Positions 19,293-27,807 of a stretch of 64,000 bases of DNA are shown one piece after another. Positions within the stretch are counted from its first letter, which is position 1; each line of letters starts with the position of its first letter. A program made the position numbers and the translations under genes. The stretch is taken from NCBI RefSeq assembly GCF_900187565.1, contig NZ_FYED01000004.1, forward strand, positions 62,001 to 126,000. Reading direction: 5' to 3'. The stretch comes from Pseudomonas sp. Irchel 3A7. GTDB lineage: Bacteria > Pseudomonadota > Gammaproteobacteria > Pseudomonadales > Pseudomonadaceae. The notes under the pieces are model-generated. The model had not been told where the DNA came from and ran no database searches. It saw only the letters and a program-made list of their open reading frames with translations.

Positions 19293-21674
19293 ATGAAATT
19301 CAGTGAACAATGGCTGCGTGGCTGGGTCAGCCCGCAGGTAAGTCGCGACGAGCTGGTTGCTCGTCTGTCGATGGCCGGTCTCGAGGTCGATAGCGTTACG
19401 CCGGCCGCCGGTGTATTCAGTGGCGTGATCGTGGGCGAGGTGCTGAGCACCGAACAGCACCCTGACGCCGACAAGCTGCGTGTTTGCCAGGTCAGCAATG
19501 GCTCGGAAACCTTCCAGGTCGTTTGCGGTGCGCCAAACGTGCGCCCGGGCCTGAAGATCCCGTTTGCCACCCTCGGTGCCGAGCTGCCGGGCGACTTCAA
19601 GATCAAGAAAGCCAAGCTGCGTGGCGTCGAGTCCAACGGCATGCTGTGCTCGCAAGCCGAGCTGCAGGTCGGTGAAGGTAACGACGGCCTGATGGAGTTG
19701 CCGGCCGATGCGCCGGTGGGTCAGGACATTCGTGAATACCTGAACCTTGACGATGCCAGCATCGAGGTCGACCTGACCCCGAACCGCGGCGACTGCCTGT
19801 CCCTGGCGGGCCTGGCCCGTGAAGTCGGCGCACTGTACGCCACCCCGGTCACTCGTCCAGTGGTTGCTGTCGTTCCAGCCGTGCACGATGAAGTGCGTCC
19901 GGTTGAAGTGCTGGCGCCTGCCGCTTGCCCACGTTACCTGGGTCGTGTAATCCGTAATGTCGACCTGTCCAGGCCTACACCGCTGTGGATGGTCGAGCGT
20001 CTGCGTCGTGCCGATGTACGCAGCATCGATGCTGCCGTCGACATCACCAACTATGTGATGCTGGAACTGGGTCAACCGCTGCACGCTTTCGATCTCGCCG
20101 AAATCAATGGCGGCATCCGTGTGCGCATGGCCGAAGAAGGCGAGAAGCTGGTACTGCTCGACGGTCAGGAAGTCAGCCTGCGTAGCGATACGCTGGTGAT
20201 CGCTGACCACACTCGCGCCCTGGCTATTGCCGGCGTCATGGGTGGCGAACACAGCGGCGTCAACACCGCGACCACGCGTGACATCTTCCTGGAAAGCGCG
20301 TTTTTCGATCAGATCGCCGTCGCTGGCAAGGCCCGCTCCTATGGCCTGCACACCGACGCTTCGCACCGCTACGAGCGTGGTGTGGACTGGCAACTGGCCC
20401 GCGAAGCCATGGAGCGCGCCACAGGCCTGCTGCTGGAGATCACCGGTGGTGAAGCCGGCCCGATCATCGAAACCGTCAGCGAGCAGCACCTGCCGTCGAT
20501 TGCGCCAGTAACCCTGCGTGCCCAGCGCATCACCCAGATGCTGGGCATGGAAATGGATTCGGCCGAAGTCGAGCGTCTGCTCAGTGCTTTGGGTCTGAAG
20601 ATTTCTGCCGAGGGAGCAGGGCAGTGGCGCGTTGAAGTGCCAAGCCATCGCTTCGACATCAGCCTGGAAGTCGACCTGATCGAAGAACTGGCCCGTCTGT
20701 ACGGTTACAACCGCCTGCCGGTTCGTTACCCGCAAGCGCGTCTGGCGCCGCAAGCCAAGGCAGAAGCCCGCAGCGATCTGCCAGAGCTGCGCCGCCTGCT
20801 GGTTGCCCGTGGTTATCAGGAAGCGATCACCTACAGCTTCATCGATCCGAAACAGTTCGAACTGTTCAATCCGGGTGTCGAGCCGCTGCTGTTGGCCAAC
20901 CCGATTTCCAACGACATGGCTGCCATGCGTTCGTCGCTGTGGCCAGGCCTGGTCAAGGCGCTTCAGCACAACCTGAACCGTCAGCAGGATCGCGTTCGTT
21001 TGTTCGAGAGCGGTTTGCGTTTCGTCGGTCAGCTCGAAGGCTTGAAGCAAGAGCCGATGCTGGCGGGCGTGGTTTGCGGTAGCCGTCTGCCGGAAGGCTG
21101 GGCGCAAGGTCGCGATGTCGTCGACTTCTTCGACGTCAAGGCTGATGTGGAAGCGGTGCTGGGCTTCGCCGGTGCACTGGATGCCTTCACGTTCGTGCCA
21201 GGCAAGCACCCTGCGTTGCACCCGGGTCAAACCGCGCGCATCGAGCGCGAAGGCCGTCTGGTCGGTTTCGTCGGTGCCATCCACCCTGAATTGTCGAAAA
21301 CCCTGGGTCTGGATCGTCCGGTGTTTGTTTTCGAGCTGGTTCTGGCGGAAGTGGCTAGCGGAAAAATGCCGAAATTCCACGAGTTGTCGCGCTTTCCTGA
21401 AGTTCGTCGTGACCTGGCACTGATTGCGCACAAAGACGTCGCAGCCGCGGCGGTACTGGACGTAATCCGTGAAAATGCAGGCGAATGGCTGACAGACCTC
21501 AGGCTATTTGACGTGTATCAGGGTAAAGGCATTGATCCTGATAGAAAAAGCCTCGCAGTCGGCTTGACCTGGCAGCATCCATCGCGCACTCTTAATGACG
21601 ATGAGGTGAATTCCACGACGCAAAACATCCTCACCTCGCTCGAACAAAGGTTGAACGCCACGTTAAGGAAGTGA
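19293..21674 (+). CDS. pheT: Phenylalanyl-tRNA synthetase beta subunit
   Basis: A 793-residue beta subunit: N-terminal EMAP/OB-type domain (about 40-150), B3/B4 editing domain (about 210-390), B5 domain (about 400-475), a catalytic-like core and a C-terminal anticodon-binding FDX-ACB domain (HELSRFPEVRRDLALI onward). It binds tRNA-Phe and edits mischarged tyrosine. It ends three bases before ihfA, as in enteric bacteria. Confidence 0.98.
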   Translation: MKFSEQWLRGWVSPQVSRDELVARLSMAGLEVDSVTPAAGVFSGVIVGEVLSTEQHPDADKLRVCQVSNGSETFQVVCGAPNVRPGLKIPFATLGAELPGDFKIKKAKLRGVESNGMLCSQAELQVGEGNDGLMELPADAPVGQDIREYLNLDDASIEVDLTPNRGDCLSLAGLAREVGALYATPVTRPVVAVVPAVHDEVRPVEVLAPAACPRYLGRVIRNVDLSRPTPLWMVERLRRADVRSIDAAVDITNYVMLELGQPLHAFDLAEINGGIRVRMAEEGEKLVLLDGQEVSLRSDTLVIADHTRALAIAGVMGGEHSGVNTATTRDIFLESAFFDQIAVAGKARSYGLHTDASHRYERGVDWQLAREAMERATGLLLEITGGEAGPIIETVSEQHLPSIAPVTLRAQRITQMLGMEMDSAEVERLLSALGLKISAEGAGQWRVEVPSHRFDISLEVDLIEELARLYGYNRLPVRYPQARLAPQAKAEARSDLPELRRLLVARGYQEAITYSFIDPKQFELFNPGVEPLLLANPISNDMAAMRSSLWPGLVKALQHNLNRQQDRVRLFESGLRFVGQLEGLKQEPMLAGVVCGSRLPEGWAQGRDVVDFFDVKADVEAVLGFAGALDAFTFVPGKHPALHPGQTARIEREGRLVGFVGAIHPELSKTLGLDRPVFVFELVLAEVASGKMPKFHELSRFPEVRRDLALIAHKDVAAAAVLDVIRENAGEWLTDLRLFDVYQGKGIDPDRKSLAVGLTWQHPSRTLNDDEVNSTTQNILTSLEQRLNATLRK

Positions 21675-21677
21675 CGT

Positions 21678-21980
21678 ATGGGGGCTTTGACGAAAGCTGA
21701 GATGGCGGAACGTCTGTATGAAGAGCTGGGCCTGAACAAGCGGGAAGCCAAGGAATTGGTCGAACTGTTTTTCGAGGAAATCAGGCACGCTCTTGAAGAC
21801 AACGAACAGGTCAAATTGTCCGGTTTCGGCAATTTTGACCTGCGGGACAAACGCCAGCGGCCTGGCCGCAATCCGAAAACGGGAGAAGAAATCCCGATCA
21901 CGGCTCGCCGTGTGGTCACCTTTCGTCCAGGGCAGAAGTTGAAGGCCCGAGTTGAGGCTTATGCTGGAACCAAGTCATAA
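21678..21980 (+). CDS. ihfA: Integration host factor alpha subunit
   Basis: A 100-residue HU/IHF-family DNA-bending protein. [29 protein letters not shown] and the [14 protein letters not shown] arm identify IHF-alpha. It works as a heterodimer with IhfB in recombination, sigma-54 promoters and replication. The gene starts three bases after pheT and overlaps the next gene by 20 bases. Confidence 0.97.
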   Translation: MGALTKAEMAERLYEELGLNKREAKELVELFFEEIRHALEDNEQVKLSGFGNFDLRDKRQRPGRNPKTGEEIPITARRVVTFRPGQKLKARVEAYAGTKS

Positions 21981-22317
21981 CGACGAGCTACCCGTCATCC
22001 CAGGCAAACGCTACTTCACCATTGGTGAAGTCAGCGAGCTGTGTGCGGTAAAACCGCACGTGCTGCGCTATTGGGAGCAGGAGTTTCCTCAACTCAACCC
22101 CGTCAAACGCCGCGGAAACCGCCGGTATTATCAGCGCCAGGACGTGCTGATGATCCGGCAGATCCGCGCGCTACTTTACGATCAAGGGTTCACCATCGGC
22201 GGCGCGCGTTTGCGCTTGTCCGGTGACGAAGCCAAAGACGACACCACGCAATACAAACAAATGATTCGCCAGATGATCGCCGAGCTTGAAGATGTACTGG
22301 TGGTCCTCAAGAAATAA
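21961..22317 (+). CDS. MerR-family regulator downstream of ihfA
   Basis: A 118-residue MerR-type protein with the winged helix at about 20-90 ([28 protein letters not shown]) and a short C-terminal helix instead of an effector domain. The start at 21961 overlaps the end of ihfA; the alternative TTG three codons earlier is less likely. This small MerR gene follows ihfA in many gammaproteobacteria. Its target is unknown. Confidence 0.92.
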   Translation: MLEPSHNDELPVIPGKRYFTIGEVSELCAVKPHVLRYWEQEFPQLNPVKRRGNRRYYQRQDVLMIRQIRALLYDQGFTIGGARLRLSGDEAKDDTTQYKQMIRQMIAELEDVLVVLKK

Positions 22318-22406
22318 ATTCCTGCTTTTAAATACTTCCAGTTTTCAAAAGCTTGCGATATATTCTTGAGCGTTCCTCGAGAAGAGGAACAAGATTCACG
22401 CCTAGT

Positions 22407-22483
22407 CGGGGCGTAGCGCAGTCCGGTAGCGCACTAGCATGGGGTGCTAGGGGTCGAGTGTTCGAATCACTCCGTCCCGACCA
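22407..22483 (+). tRNA. tRNA-Pro (anticodon GGG)
   Basis: A 77-base cloverleaf: acceptor CGGGGCG pairs with CGTCCCG, the D-arm contains GCGCAGTCCGGTAGCGC, the anticodon stem CTAGC/GCTAG encloses the loop ATGGGGT with anticodon GGG, the T-arm is GAGTGTTCGAATCACTC, and CCA is encoded. It reads CCC codons. It marks the left border of the accessory region. Confidence 0.97.
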
Positions 22484-22509
22484 TATTTACTGAGTAAAAT
22501 CAGACACTT

Positions 22510-22537
22510 AAGCCGATCAGTCAGATCGGCTTTTTTG
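22510..22537 (+). terminator. tRNA-Pro terminator
   Basis: AGCCGATC...GATCGGCT stem with a short loop and a six-T run, 28 bases after the tRNA CCA end. Confidence 0.88.
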
Positions 22538-22629
22538 TGCCTGCACAAAACTGGCGCAAAACTACCCGGTGATTTCGCTGATATTCAGGTCCGGAATTGC
22601 CTCGGACCAAATGACCAACTTCCAGATCA

Positions 22630-23205
22630 TCAAGAACATTCGCCGGCACCAAGGCGCGGAAGTACGACGACGGCATCCTGGCCACGACGAACCGGAACGC
22701 CGGTGCGATCGTTCGCACGGCGGTGCAGCACGTAGCCACCCAGGTGCGGATGGAGACGCTGAAAGAGAACTCCGATGTCGTGCAATCGGTGGAGTGGGTC
22801 AGCACTCTGGATTCGAAGACGACCAGCCAGTGCCGGACGCTCGATAAGCGCCGATTCAAACTTACCGAAGGGGCGCGGCCGCCGATTCACATCAACTTCC
22901 GTTCGACGGTGGTTGCGGTGACGCGCTTCAGTGCCCTGTTCGCCAAGGACGCAACCCGGGCATCCATCGGTGACGGTGGCGCACAGCAGGTGAGGGCAGA
23001 CCTCAGCTGCCACGACTGGCTCAAGCAGCAGCCGGCCGCATTTCAGGACAGGGCCATCGGTCCGGTCCGCGCGAAGCTGTTCCGTGAAGGCGGGTTGAGT
23101 ATCGAGCGTTTCTTCGAGCTGCAGCTCGATCGCAATTTCAAACCGCTGACCCTTGTGCAGATGAAGGCTTTAGAGCCCTTGGCGTTCCAACGGGCGAGCC
23201 TATAG
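22630..23205 (+). pseudogene. Phage minor head protein, C-terminal fragment
   Basis: Continuous frame with no start or ribosome binding site at its 5' end. Recognisable phage head-morphogenesis (SPP1 gp7/Mu F-like) features: ARKYDDGILATTNRNA, then VEWVSTLDSKTTSQCRTLD, PPIHINFRSTVVAV (the usual motif has Cys where Phe stands) and the C-terminal PAAFQDRAIGPVRAKLFREGG...PLTLVQMKALEPLAF. The N-terminal half of the gene is missing, so it is a relic of a prophage. It lies immediately inside the tRNA-Pro boundary. Confidence 0.75.
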
Positions 23206-23207
23206 TT

Positions 23208-23717
23208 TCATGGCCCAGAGCATTTTGCGCGCTCATCATCGAACGATCGCATGTGTTTGAAGTAGTTGTCATTCCATCCCTTAAATGACACCCGAGCGGC
23301 GGCTATAGCACTCTCCATTTCCTCGTTGGTATGGGCTATGAGGCCAAGATAAACAGTCATTGCGAGTTTTAACGCTACGACGTTGAGCTCAACTGGGGCA
23401 TAGGCGGTGAGTGCGAAGGCCGATTGAATAACCAGTTTTCCCGGCTCTCTAGGGAATTCGTTGGGGGGGCCAAATGATCCTAGAAAGCTACCCATGCTAC
23501 CCAGCAATTCCTCTGCCTTCCTTCGCGTGATCATCTCTCTTTCGTCCACGCGCTTTATACAGCTTTCGATTCGGCTGAGTTTGGCAGATGAAACTAGAGC
23601 GTATGCCCCAAATCCTGCAGCAGCCAGTGTTGCGAAGGCGGTGATGGCAGCTATTAGCAGTGCGTTCAAAGCTGGTGCGCGGTTTCTGTTCTTCTCAGGC
23701 ATATCTCTACGTTTCAT
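23208..23717 (-). CDS. Membrane-anchored orphan protein in prophage relic
   Basis: A 169-residue protein on the strand opposite to the phage fragments. A basic N-terminus (MKRRDMPEKNRNR) leads to one strong transmembrane helix (about residues 20-43), then a mostly helical soluble part (KRVDEREMITRRKAEELL...) probably in the periplasm. No family recognised. Its stop lies two bases from the end of the minor head fragment, so it looks like a cargo (moron-type) gene placed between head genes. The start is uncertain: ATG at 23717 or 23702, neither with a strong ribosome binding site. Codon use is less GC-rich than in its neighbours. Confidence 0.55.
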   Translation of the reverse strand: MKRRDMPEKNRNRAPALNALLIAAITAFATLAAAGFGAYALVSSAKLSRIESCIKRVDEREMITRRKAEELLGSMGSFLGSFGPPNEFPREPGKLVIQSAFALTAYAPVELNVVALKLAMTVYLGLIAHTNEEMESAIAAARVSFKGWNDNYFKHMRSFDDERAKCSGP

Positions 23718-23905
23718 GCGGACCGGAAAGCGCACTCCACGATCTCTTTATTGATTCGGGCCGAGAACTTTACCCGTATTTCAACGTAGCAGGCAGGACC
23801 AGCACCAACGTCACTGGGAGACAACGTCAAGCTGTTCTGTGATCGTTGACGGAGGGAGCGGATCTGCATATACAGTCCGTTCTTTCCATTTTTTTTCGGT
23901 AAGTC

Positions 23906-24061
23906 ATGAGCGAAGAACGAGATATTCCAGAGCCCGAGCACGATCATCTGCTCGATCATGAATTCCATAATGACGAGTCATGGGTCGAAGAAGACGCTCA
24001 GGCAGTTGTTGACGAAGATGATGACGTTGATTTTCTTGATCAGATAGATCAGGACGACTGA
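23906..24061 (+). CDS. 51-residue extremely acidic protein
   Basis: A short frame starting MSEERDIPEPEHDHLLDH and ending FLDQIDQDD. By my count it has 14 Asp and 9 Glu in 51 residues, one Arg and no Lys, so its charge density is very high. It has no signal or membrane segment. The ribosome binding site is weak (CGGTAAG). Such composition is seen in DNA-mimic and other phage-encoded inhibitor proteins, but also in unrelated acidic tails. Position inside the prophage relic fits a phage gene. Function unknown. Confidence 0.5.
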   Translation: MSEERDIPEPEHDHLLDHEFHNDESWVEEDAQAVVDEDDDVDFLDQIDQDD

Positions 24062-24189
24062 CACAGAAGTACTTAACACCCCAAAAGCCCGTCCATTCGC
24101 ACGGGCTACATGCTTTGAATCAAGCCTTGGCGACCAGTGGAGTTCGCAAACGACGTGGCGTTCGCGCCATTGATCGCGGGGAGTAAGGC

Positions 24190-24401
24190 ATCGGGCGGCG
24201 GGCCAACGGTGCTGGGAATGGCGGCGGGGCCGCAAAAGGAAAAATTGGCGGCACCAAAACGGAACGAACCGAGGCGATTGCCAGCAAGTTCCCAGATCTC
24301 CCTCTCAAGTCGGGAAATAACACATGTCTTTGGCCCAAATGCAGGTTTTCAACCAGTATTCTTGTAGGAGTCGTTCTTCCAGAACCTGGCCGCCGCTCTA
24401 G
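24190..24401 (+). pseudogene. Phage head gene fragments
   Basis: A frame open from a stop at 24183-24185 reads a Gly/Lys-rich tail (GNGGGAAKGKIGGTKTERTE, then AIASKFPDLPL), like the end of a phage structural or scaffolding protein. At 24324 an ATG starts MSLAQMQVFNQY, which I recall as the start of a phage major capsid type, but the frame stops after 25 codons at 24401. Both look like debris. Identification is from recall and is tentative. Confidence 0.45.
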
Positions 24402-24532
24402 CGCCGCGTAGATGTTACGCCGCGAGTAACACCGTAAGCGCAACGGATCTCAGAGCTGATGAACACCTCGGTGAAAACTGCCGGCGGCTTTGGCCCGCAG
24501 TGCTATGAGCCGGCTCAGATGACCTGGTTGCA

Positions 24533-24682
24533 GCGGCCACCCTCAGTTGCCTCGTCACGGATACCGCCGCTATTTCCCGAGGTCAGGCAGCTACCCGCGC
24601 CGCAATGGTGCTCTCTAAACTGTCTCACGGACTGATGCTGGACAGGGAGAGCTGGCGAAAGTTTATGACCGCGCCCAAATAG
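24533..24682 (+). pseudogene. Unidentified phage-like C-terminal fragment
   Basis: A 49-codon frame without start, reading AATLSCLVTDTAAISRGQAA and ending LSHGLMLDRESWRKFMTAPK before TAG. The well-formed C-terminus and lack of a beginning suggest a truncated gene. The rest of 24062-24770 has no intact gene on either strand, only broken frames and a hairpin AGCCCGT...ACGGGCT at 24086-24107. Confidence 0.35.
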
Positions 24683-24770
24683 CGGGTCTGGTGTGTCAGG
24701 CGTCCTATAATGCCCTCATTCGGTAATGTTCTATGCATTTCGACACGCGGGCGAAAGGGAGGGAGTCACT

Positions 24771-25007
24771 GTGAGATGGCATCTCAATGGCTGGCAAAGG
24801 GCTTGGGTGGTGTGCAGTGTGGTTTTGGGGGTGGTTTTTGCGCTCGTCGCTAGCGACACCGCAGGGGGCGTTGGCTTAGGACTGCTGTTGCTCCGTATGG
24901 TCTTGTGGACGATGATCGTTGGTGTGCCGCTCTATATCTTTGGCTGGGCAGTGGCCTGGGTTGTCCGCGGATTCAAGGATGGAGGGCGCGAAGGGCCTCG
25001 GTCATGA
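24771..25007 (+). CDS. Small two-helix membrane protein
   Basis: A 78-residue protein with GTG start at 24771 preceded by GGGAGG. Two hydrophobic helices (about 10-27 and 33-60, AWVVCSVVLGVVFALVAS and MVLWTMIVGVPLYIFGWAVAWVV) and a charged C-terminus. The size and layout are like small phage-associated or holin-like membrane proteins, but no family is recognised. An upstream ATG at 24726 adds 15 residues without a better ribosome binding site. Confidence 0.6.
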   Translation: MRWHLNGWQRAWVVCSVVLGVVFALVASDTAGGVGLGLLLLRMVLWTMIVGVPLYIFGWAVAWVVRGFKDGGREGPRS

Positions 25008-25170
25008 AACATACCATTGAAGGAATGATCATGCCCCCCCTGAACGGGGCGAAGGTTTTCCAGATCGGCCAGAGCCTGGGTTTTTTCATATCCTCCCTGT
25101 CACGCCAACGTCATACGTACCCAGCACAATGCTCCCAGCCAAAGGGATTTGGCTCGCGCATACCACAGAG

Positions 25171-25197
25171 AGCCCGGCCAATGAGCCGGGCTTTTTT
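25171..25197 (+). terminator. Strong hairpin terminator
   Basis: AGCCCGGC...GCCGGGCT stem with loop CAATGA and six T. It lies about 160 bases past the membrane-protein gene. It faces the end of the convergent DUF3016 gene. The stretch 25008-25170 has no convincing gene. Confidence 0.85.
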
Positions 25198-25230
25198 CGT
25201 GTCTGGCCCCGAGGGCGGAGTGTATGGAGG

Positions 25231-25752
25231 TCAATTCAACCCAATCTTATGTTGCTCGGTGAATTGTCTGCGGAACCAGTCCGAAAGCATGGCCTTCTCG
25301 GAGTAGAGTCTGTCACTTCTGTTGGCGCGCCCCGGGCGTTGCAGGTAGAACTGATCGATGACCCTGGCGTCGGCCTGGCTCACGATCTGACCCTTTTGTC
25401 TGAGCACGTAATGTAGATCGATGCTCGGCCAGGTGATATCGCGCATGAAGCGCACCTCATAGGCATTTGGCCTCCAGGGTTCGTAGTGACCGGCCAGGTC
25501 GATGTTGCGTATTTCAATTTGCAGTTGCTGGCCGGGCGGCAGGTACCGCTCGCCAAGCTTCTGGATGTAGCTGCGCAGCTCTTTCATGACATAAGGGTCG
25601 GCACCACGTTCGTAGCCTGGGCTATCCAGGCTGGCATCGCTGAATTTTTCGGGGTTCGTGAAGACGACTTCGACCGAAGGCTCTGCGGTGGCAAGCGGCA
25701 CTGTAAACAGGGCCAGCAGTGCGATCGAGGGGCAAGCGGTTAATAGGCGCAT
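25231..25752 (-). CDS. DUF3016 exported protein
   Basis: A 173-residue protein with a signal peptide (cleavage near TAEP, residue 23). The mature start VEVVFTNPEKFSDAS and the later VRFMRDITWPSIDLHYVL fit DUF3016, a family of exported proteins of unknown role. The start at 25752 has GGAGGTGA upstream; a longer frame to 25821 is not needed. It may be a chromosomal gene rather than island cargo, since DUF3016 genes are common in pseudomonads. Confidence 0.8.
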   Translation of the reverse strand: MRLLTACPSIALLALFTVPLATAEPSVEVVFTNPEKFSDASLDSPGYERGADPYVMKELRSYIQKLGERYLPPGQQLQIEIRNIDLAGHYEPWRPNAYEVRFMRDITWPSIDLHYVLRQKGQIVSQADARVIDQFYLQRPGRANRSDRLYSEKAMLSDWFRRQFTEQHKIGLN

Positions 25753-25946
25753 GGCATCACCTCCAGGCGCAGCGCTTTTCAATGCATGCTGCACCGTACT
25801 CATTTTACGCCCAAGGTGCATATCAGGGCTCTGACATGATCTGTCGCGGACTGCATAAACCTCAGCGCCCTGGAGCCCGGCTCAGTGCCAGGCTTTTGTT
25901 TTTCCCGCCTCTTGCTACGCTTTCCCCGAAAACTGGAGGAAACGCC

Positions 25947-26183
25947 ATGCCAGACGATCCTACTCCCGCACTGCTTTACCGCATGAACCAGAACATCATG
26001 GCTCTCGGGTCTGCTCTCGAGGAGATCGGTATCTGGATCGGTCAGCGTGGTTCCACGAACACTTCTGACCGAGTCAGCAAGCACCTGCAGGTGCTGGAAT
26101 CCAACACTGATGCCATTGCTGGATTGATGGCTGACCTGATCGCCAGGTGCAAGCCGGATGAAGAGGAAGAGCCGGAAGACTGA
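25947..26183 (+). CDS. Small acidic-tailed hypothetical protein
   Basis: A 78-residue soluble protein (MPDDPTPALLYRMNQNIMALG...) with amphipathic helices and an acidic tail (KPDEEEEPED). CTGGAGGAAACGCC precedes the ATG, a strong ribosome binding site. No motif or family recognised; likely helical and perhaps oligomeric. An in-frame extension to 25719 is not supported. Confidence 0.65.
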   Translation: MPDDPTPALLYRMNQNIMALGSALEEIGIWIGQRGSTNTSDRVSKHLQVLESNTDAIAGLMADLIARCKPDEEEEPED

Positions 26184-26281
26184 CAACAATTTTAGGAGTG
26201 CCGCAAAGGCCGGTGCCGGCGTTTAATCCCGTAGGGCACTGATCATGACACTACCTCAACTCTCGATGAAGGAGATTGATC

Positions 26282-26476
26282 ATGCCCATGCCCTATAAAT
26301 TTCAGACGAGCAAGGAGCACTGGGTTGGCGTCAGCGAGGATCGGACCAACTCCGATTTTGTATTGCTCACCGTGGCCGTCGAAAACTGGGGAGAGAAAAC
26401 CATTAGGGTGGATAAGCGTGCCTTGCCTGAATTGGTTGAGCTCTTTCAGACTGTGGCCATGCAGTGTCGCAGATGA
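26282..26476 (+). CDS. Small hypothetical protein
   Basis: A 64-residue protein, MPMPYKFQTSKEHWVGVSED..., with likely beta strands (FVLLTVAVENWGEKTIRVD) and a helical C-terminus. GAAGGAG stands upstream of the ATG. No family recognised. It lies in the accessory stretch next to other small orphans. Confidence 0.5.
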   Translation: MPMPYKFQTSKEHWVGVSEDRTNSDFVLLTVAVENWGEKTIRVDKRALPELVELFQTVAMQCRR

Positions 26477-26545
26477 CCGACAAACCCGCCTCCATGTCAT
26501 CGACGGCATCCCCCGGACGAGCAGGTGCGTAAGCGTGTGCGTGCG

Positions 26546-26716
26546 ATGCCGGAGCCGAAGCCGGCGACGATGGTCCATTGCCATCGTTTCGGCGGTAGGG
26601 AAGTGATCGAGCCCAAAATCTGCGTCCTGTTGAAGTGCAGCAAGCCAACTGGTGGGACGAAGCAGCTGCTGTGCGTGGGCTGCTTCATGCGTGGCGAGAG
26701 GGATGTCCTTGGATAG
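26546..26716 (+). CDS. Possible small Cys-rich protein
   Basis: A 56-residue frame starting MPEPKPATMVHCHRFGG with a Cys/His set (HCH, ICVLLKC, LCVGC) that could bind zinc. An alternative GTG start lies seven codons upstream. There is no clear ribosome binding site, so the gene may be spurious or a remnant. Confidence 0.3.
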   Translation: MPEPKPATMVHCHRFGGREVIEPKICVLLKCSKPTGGTKQLLCVGCFMRGERDVLG

Positions 26717-26783
26717 TAGTTTGACGACTAGATAGGATTCCAATGGGCTGATATAACGCCTCGCAATCTGAGCGAGGTGGAAA

Positions 26784-27404
26784 ATGACGAAGGGATGGGT
26801 TGGGTTGCTTGTCGTAGTGTCTTCGTTGGTTGGGTTGGTTGTCGGGTTCGCTTTTGCTATACGGCTCAATCCTCAAACCGCAGATGTGTACCTCCTCAAT
26901 CTCGGCAGTGTGGGGGATTGGGTCTCAGGAGTAGGCGCACTCTCTGCTGTATTCGTAACACTATGGCTTAACGACAAGCAGCGAAAAGAAAATACAGAAA
27001 GGATCAAGGTTGAGCAGGTCTCCCGCGAGGAAGGCTTGTTAATCAGTGTGATATCTTCCGGGAATAGGCCGTCACTCGTTACAGGTCTGTACATCGGACA
27101 CAAAAACTCAGAAGAGAAGCTGCATCTTTCAAAAAGTAATTTTCTTAAAGAAAAATTCCCTATAGGCCGAATCGATTTCGGTGAACTAATCAGCGTTTTG
27201 GTGCTGGATAAGTTCGATCTGCAGATAGCCCAAGAAGCCGAAAAGAGATTCGGTAAAAAATTTGATGACCTTTTGTTAATAGTCACTACAAGCTTGGGGC
27301 GATTTTCTTTTCCACTAGATTCAGTTTATGTGTCGTATATGCGACATCATTTGGAAAGTGAGCTGAAACGTCAAAAGTGGAAAGAAGCGAACACTATGCA
27401 ATGA
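26784..27404 (+). CDS. Two-helix membrane protein with cytoplasmic domain
   Basis: A 206-residue protein: transmembrane helix 1 about 5-26, a loop with SVGDWVSGVGALSAVFVTLWL forming helix 2 (about 42-62), then a charged coiled segment (NDKQRKENTERIKVEQ) and a 125-residue soluble domain. The double-helix plus long cytoplasmic domain layout recurs in orphan proteins of mobile elements. Base composition is more AT-rich than flanking core genes, which suggests recent acquisition. A hairpin terminator follows, so it is an autonomous unit. Function unknown. Confidence 0.7.
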   Translation: MTKGWVGLLVVVSSLVGLVVGFAFAIRLNPQTADVYLLNLGSVGDWVSGVGALSAVFVTLWLNDKQRKENTERIKVEQVSREEGLLISVISSGNRPSLVTGLYIGHKNSEEKLHLSKSNFLKEKFPIGRIDFGELISVLVLDKFDLQIAQEAEKRFGKKFDDLLLIVTTSLGRFSFPLDSVYVSYMRHHLESELKRQKWKEANTMQ

Positions 27405-27419
27405 GTCCACAGAATACGA

Positions 27420-27445
27420 AGCCCTGGCATCCGCCGGGGCTTTTT
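27420..27445 (+). terminator. Terminator of the 206-residue membrane protein gene
   Basis: AGCCCTGGC...GCCGGGGCT imperfect stem with a four-base loop and five T, 15 bases after the stop. Confidence 0.8.
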
Positions 27446-27521
27446 ATTGGGCGCGATTCCGGAGGGTTAGCGCCGCGCCGGGCCGGATGGCTCAACAACG
27501 GGCGGATGTGTGGAGGCGTGC

Positions 27522-27671
27522 ATGAAACTGAAACTCGACGAGCAAGGCCACGTTGTATTGCAGGACGCCAAGCCCGTGTATGTGCATGACGACGGAAAAG
27601 AGGTGGCATCCGATGCGGCTGGCACCGTTGCCACGGTCACTCGCCTGAACACTGAAGCCAGGGGCTGCTGA
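27522..27671 (+). pseudogene. Phage scaffolding protein, N-terminal fragment
   Basis: Starts MKLKLDEQGHVVLQDAKPVY, then HDDGKEVASDAAGTVATVTRLNTEA, and stops after 49 codons. This resembles the beginning of phage scaffold proteins of the DUF6651 kind, which are several times longer; the frame is cut where the helical part should begin. GGAGG precedes the ATG. It overlaps the end of a minus-strand small gene. Confidence 0.5.
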
Positions 27672-27807
27672 CGACGATGCACTTCGCCATCGGCACCTGC
27701 TCATTCAATCGGAAGGCCAGATCTTCAGCTTCGCCTTTGCTGGCTGCCGCATAGAGATCGTCTGGGCCTTGAGCGTGCACATACAGCATCTCGGTGTCTT
27801 CGGGCAT
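27637..27807 (-). CDS. Small protein A behind duplicated leader
   Basis: A 56-residue soluble frame (MPEDTEMLYVHAQGPDDLYA...) with GGAGAGGA upstream of the ATG. Its leader (27808-27970) is a diverged copy of the leader of the next small gene upstream. The 3' end runs into the scaffold fragment on the other strand, so its C-terminus (PWLQCSGE) may be an artefact of a junction. No family recognised. Confidence 0.45.
   Translation of the reverse strand: MPEDTEMLYVHAQGPDDLYAAASKGEAEDLAFRLNEQVPMAKCIVVSSPWLQCSGE

Noticed and set aside
25010..25306. Frame MKHTIEGMIM... after the small membrane gene
   Set aside because: It runs through a strong terminator and into the end of the DUF3016 gene, with no ribosome binding site or family.
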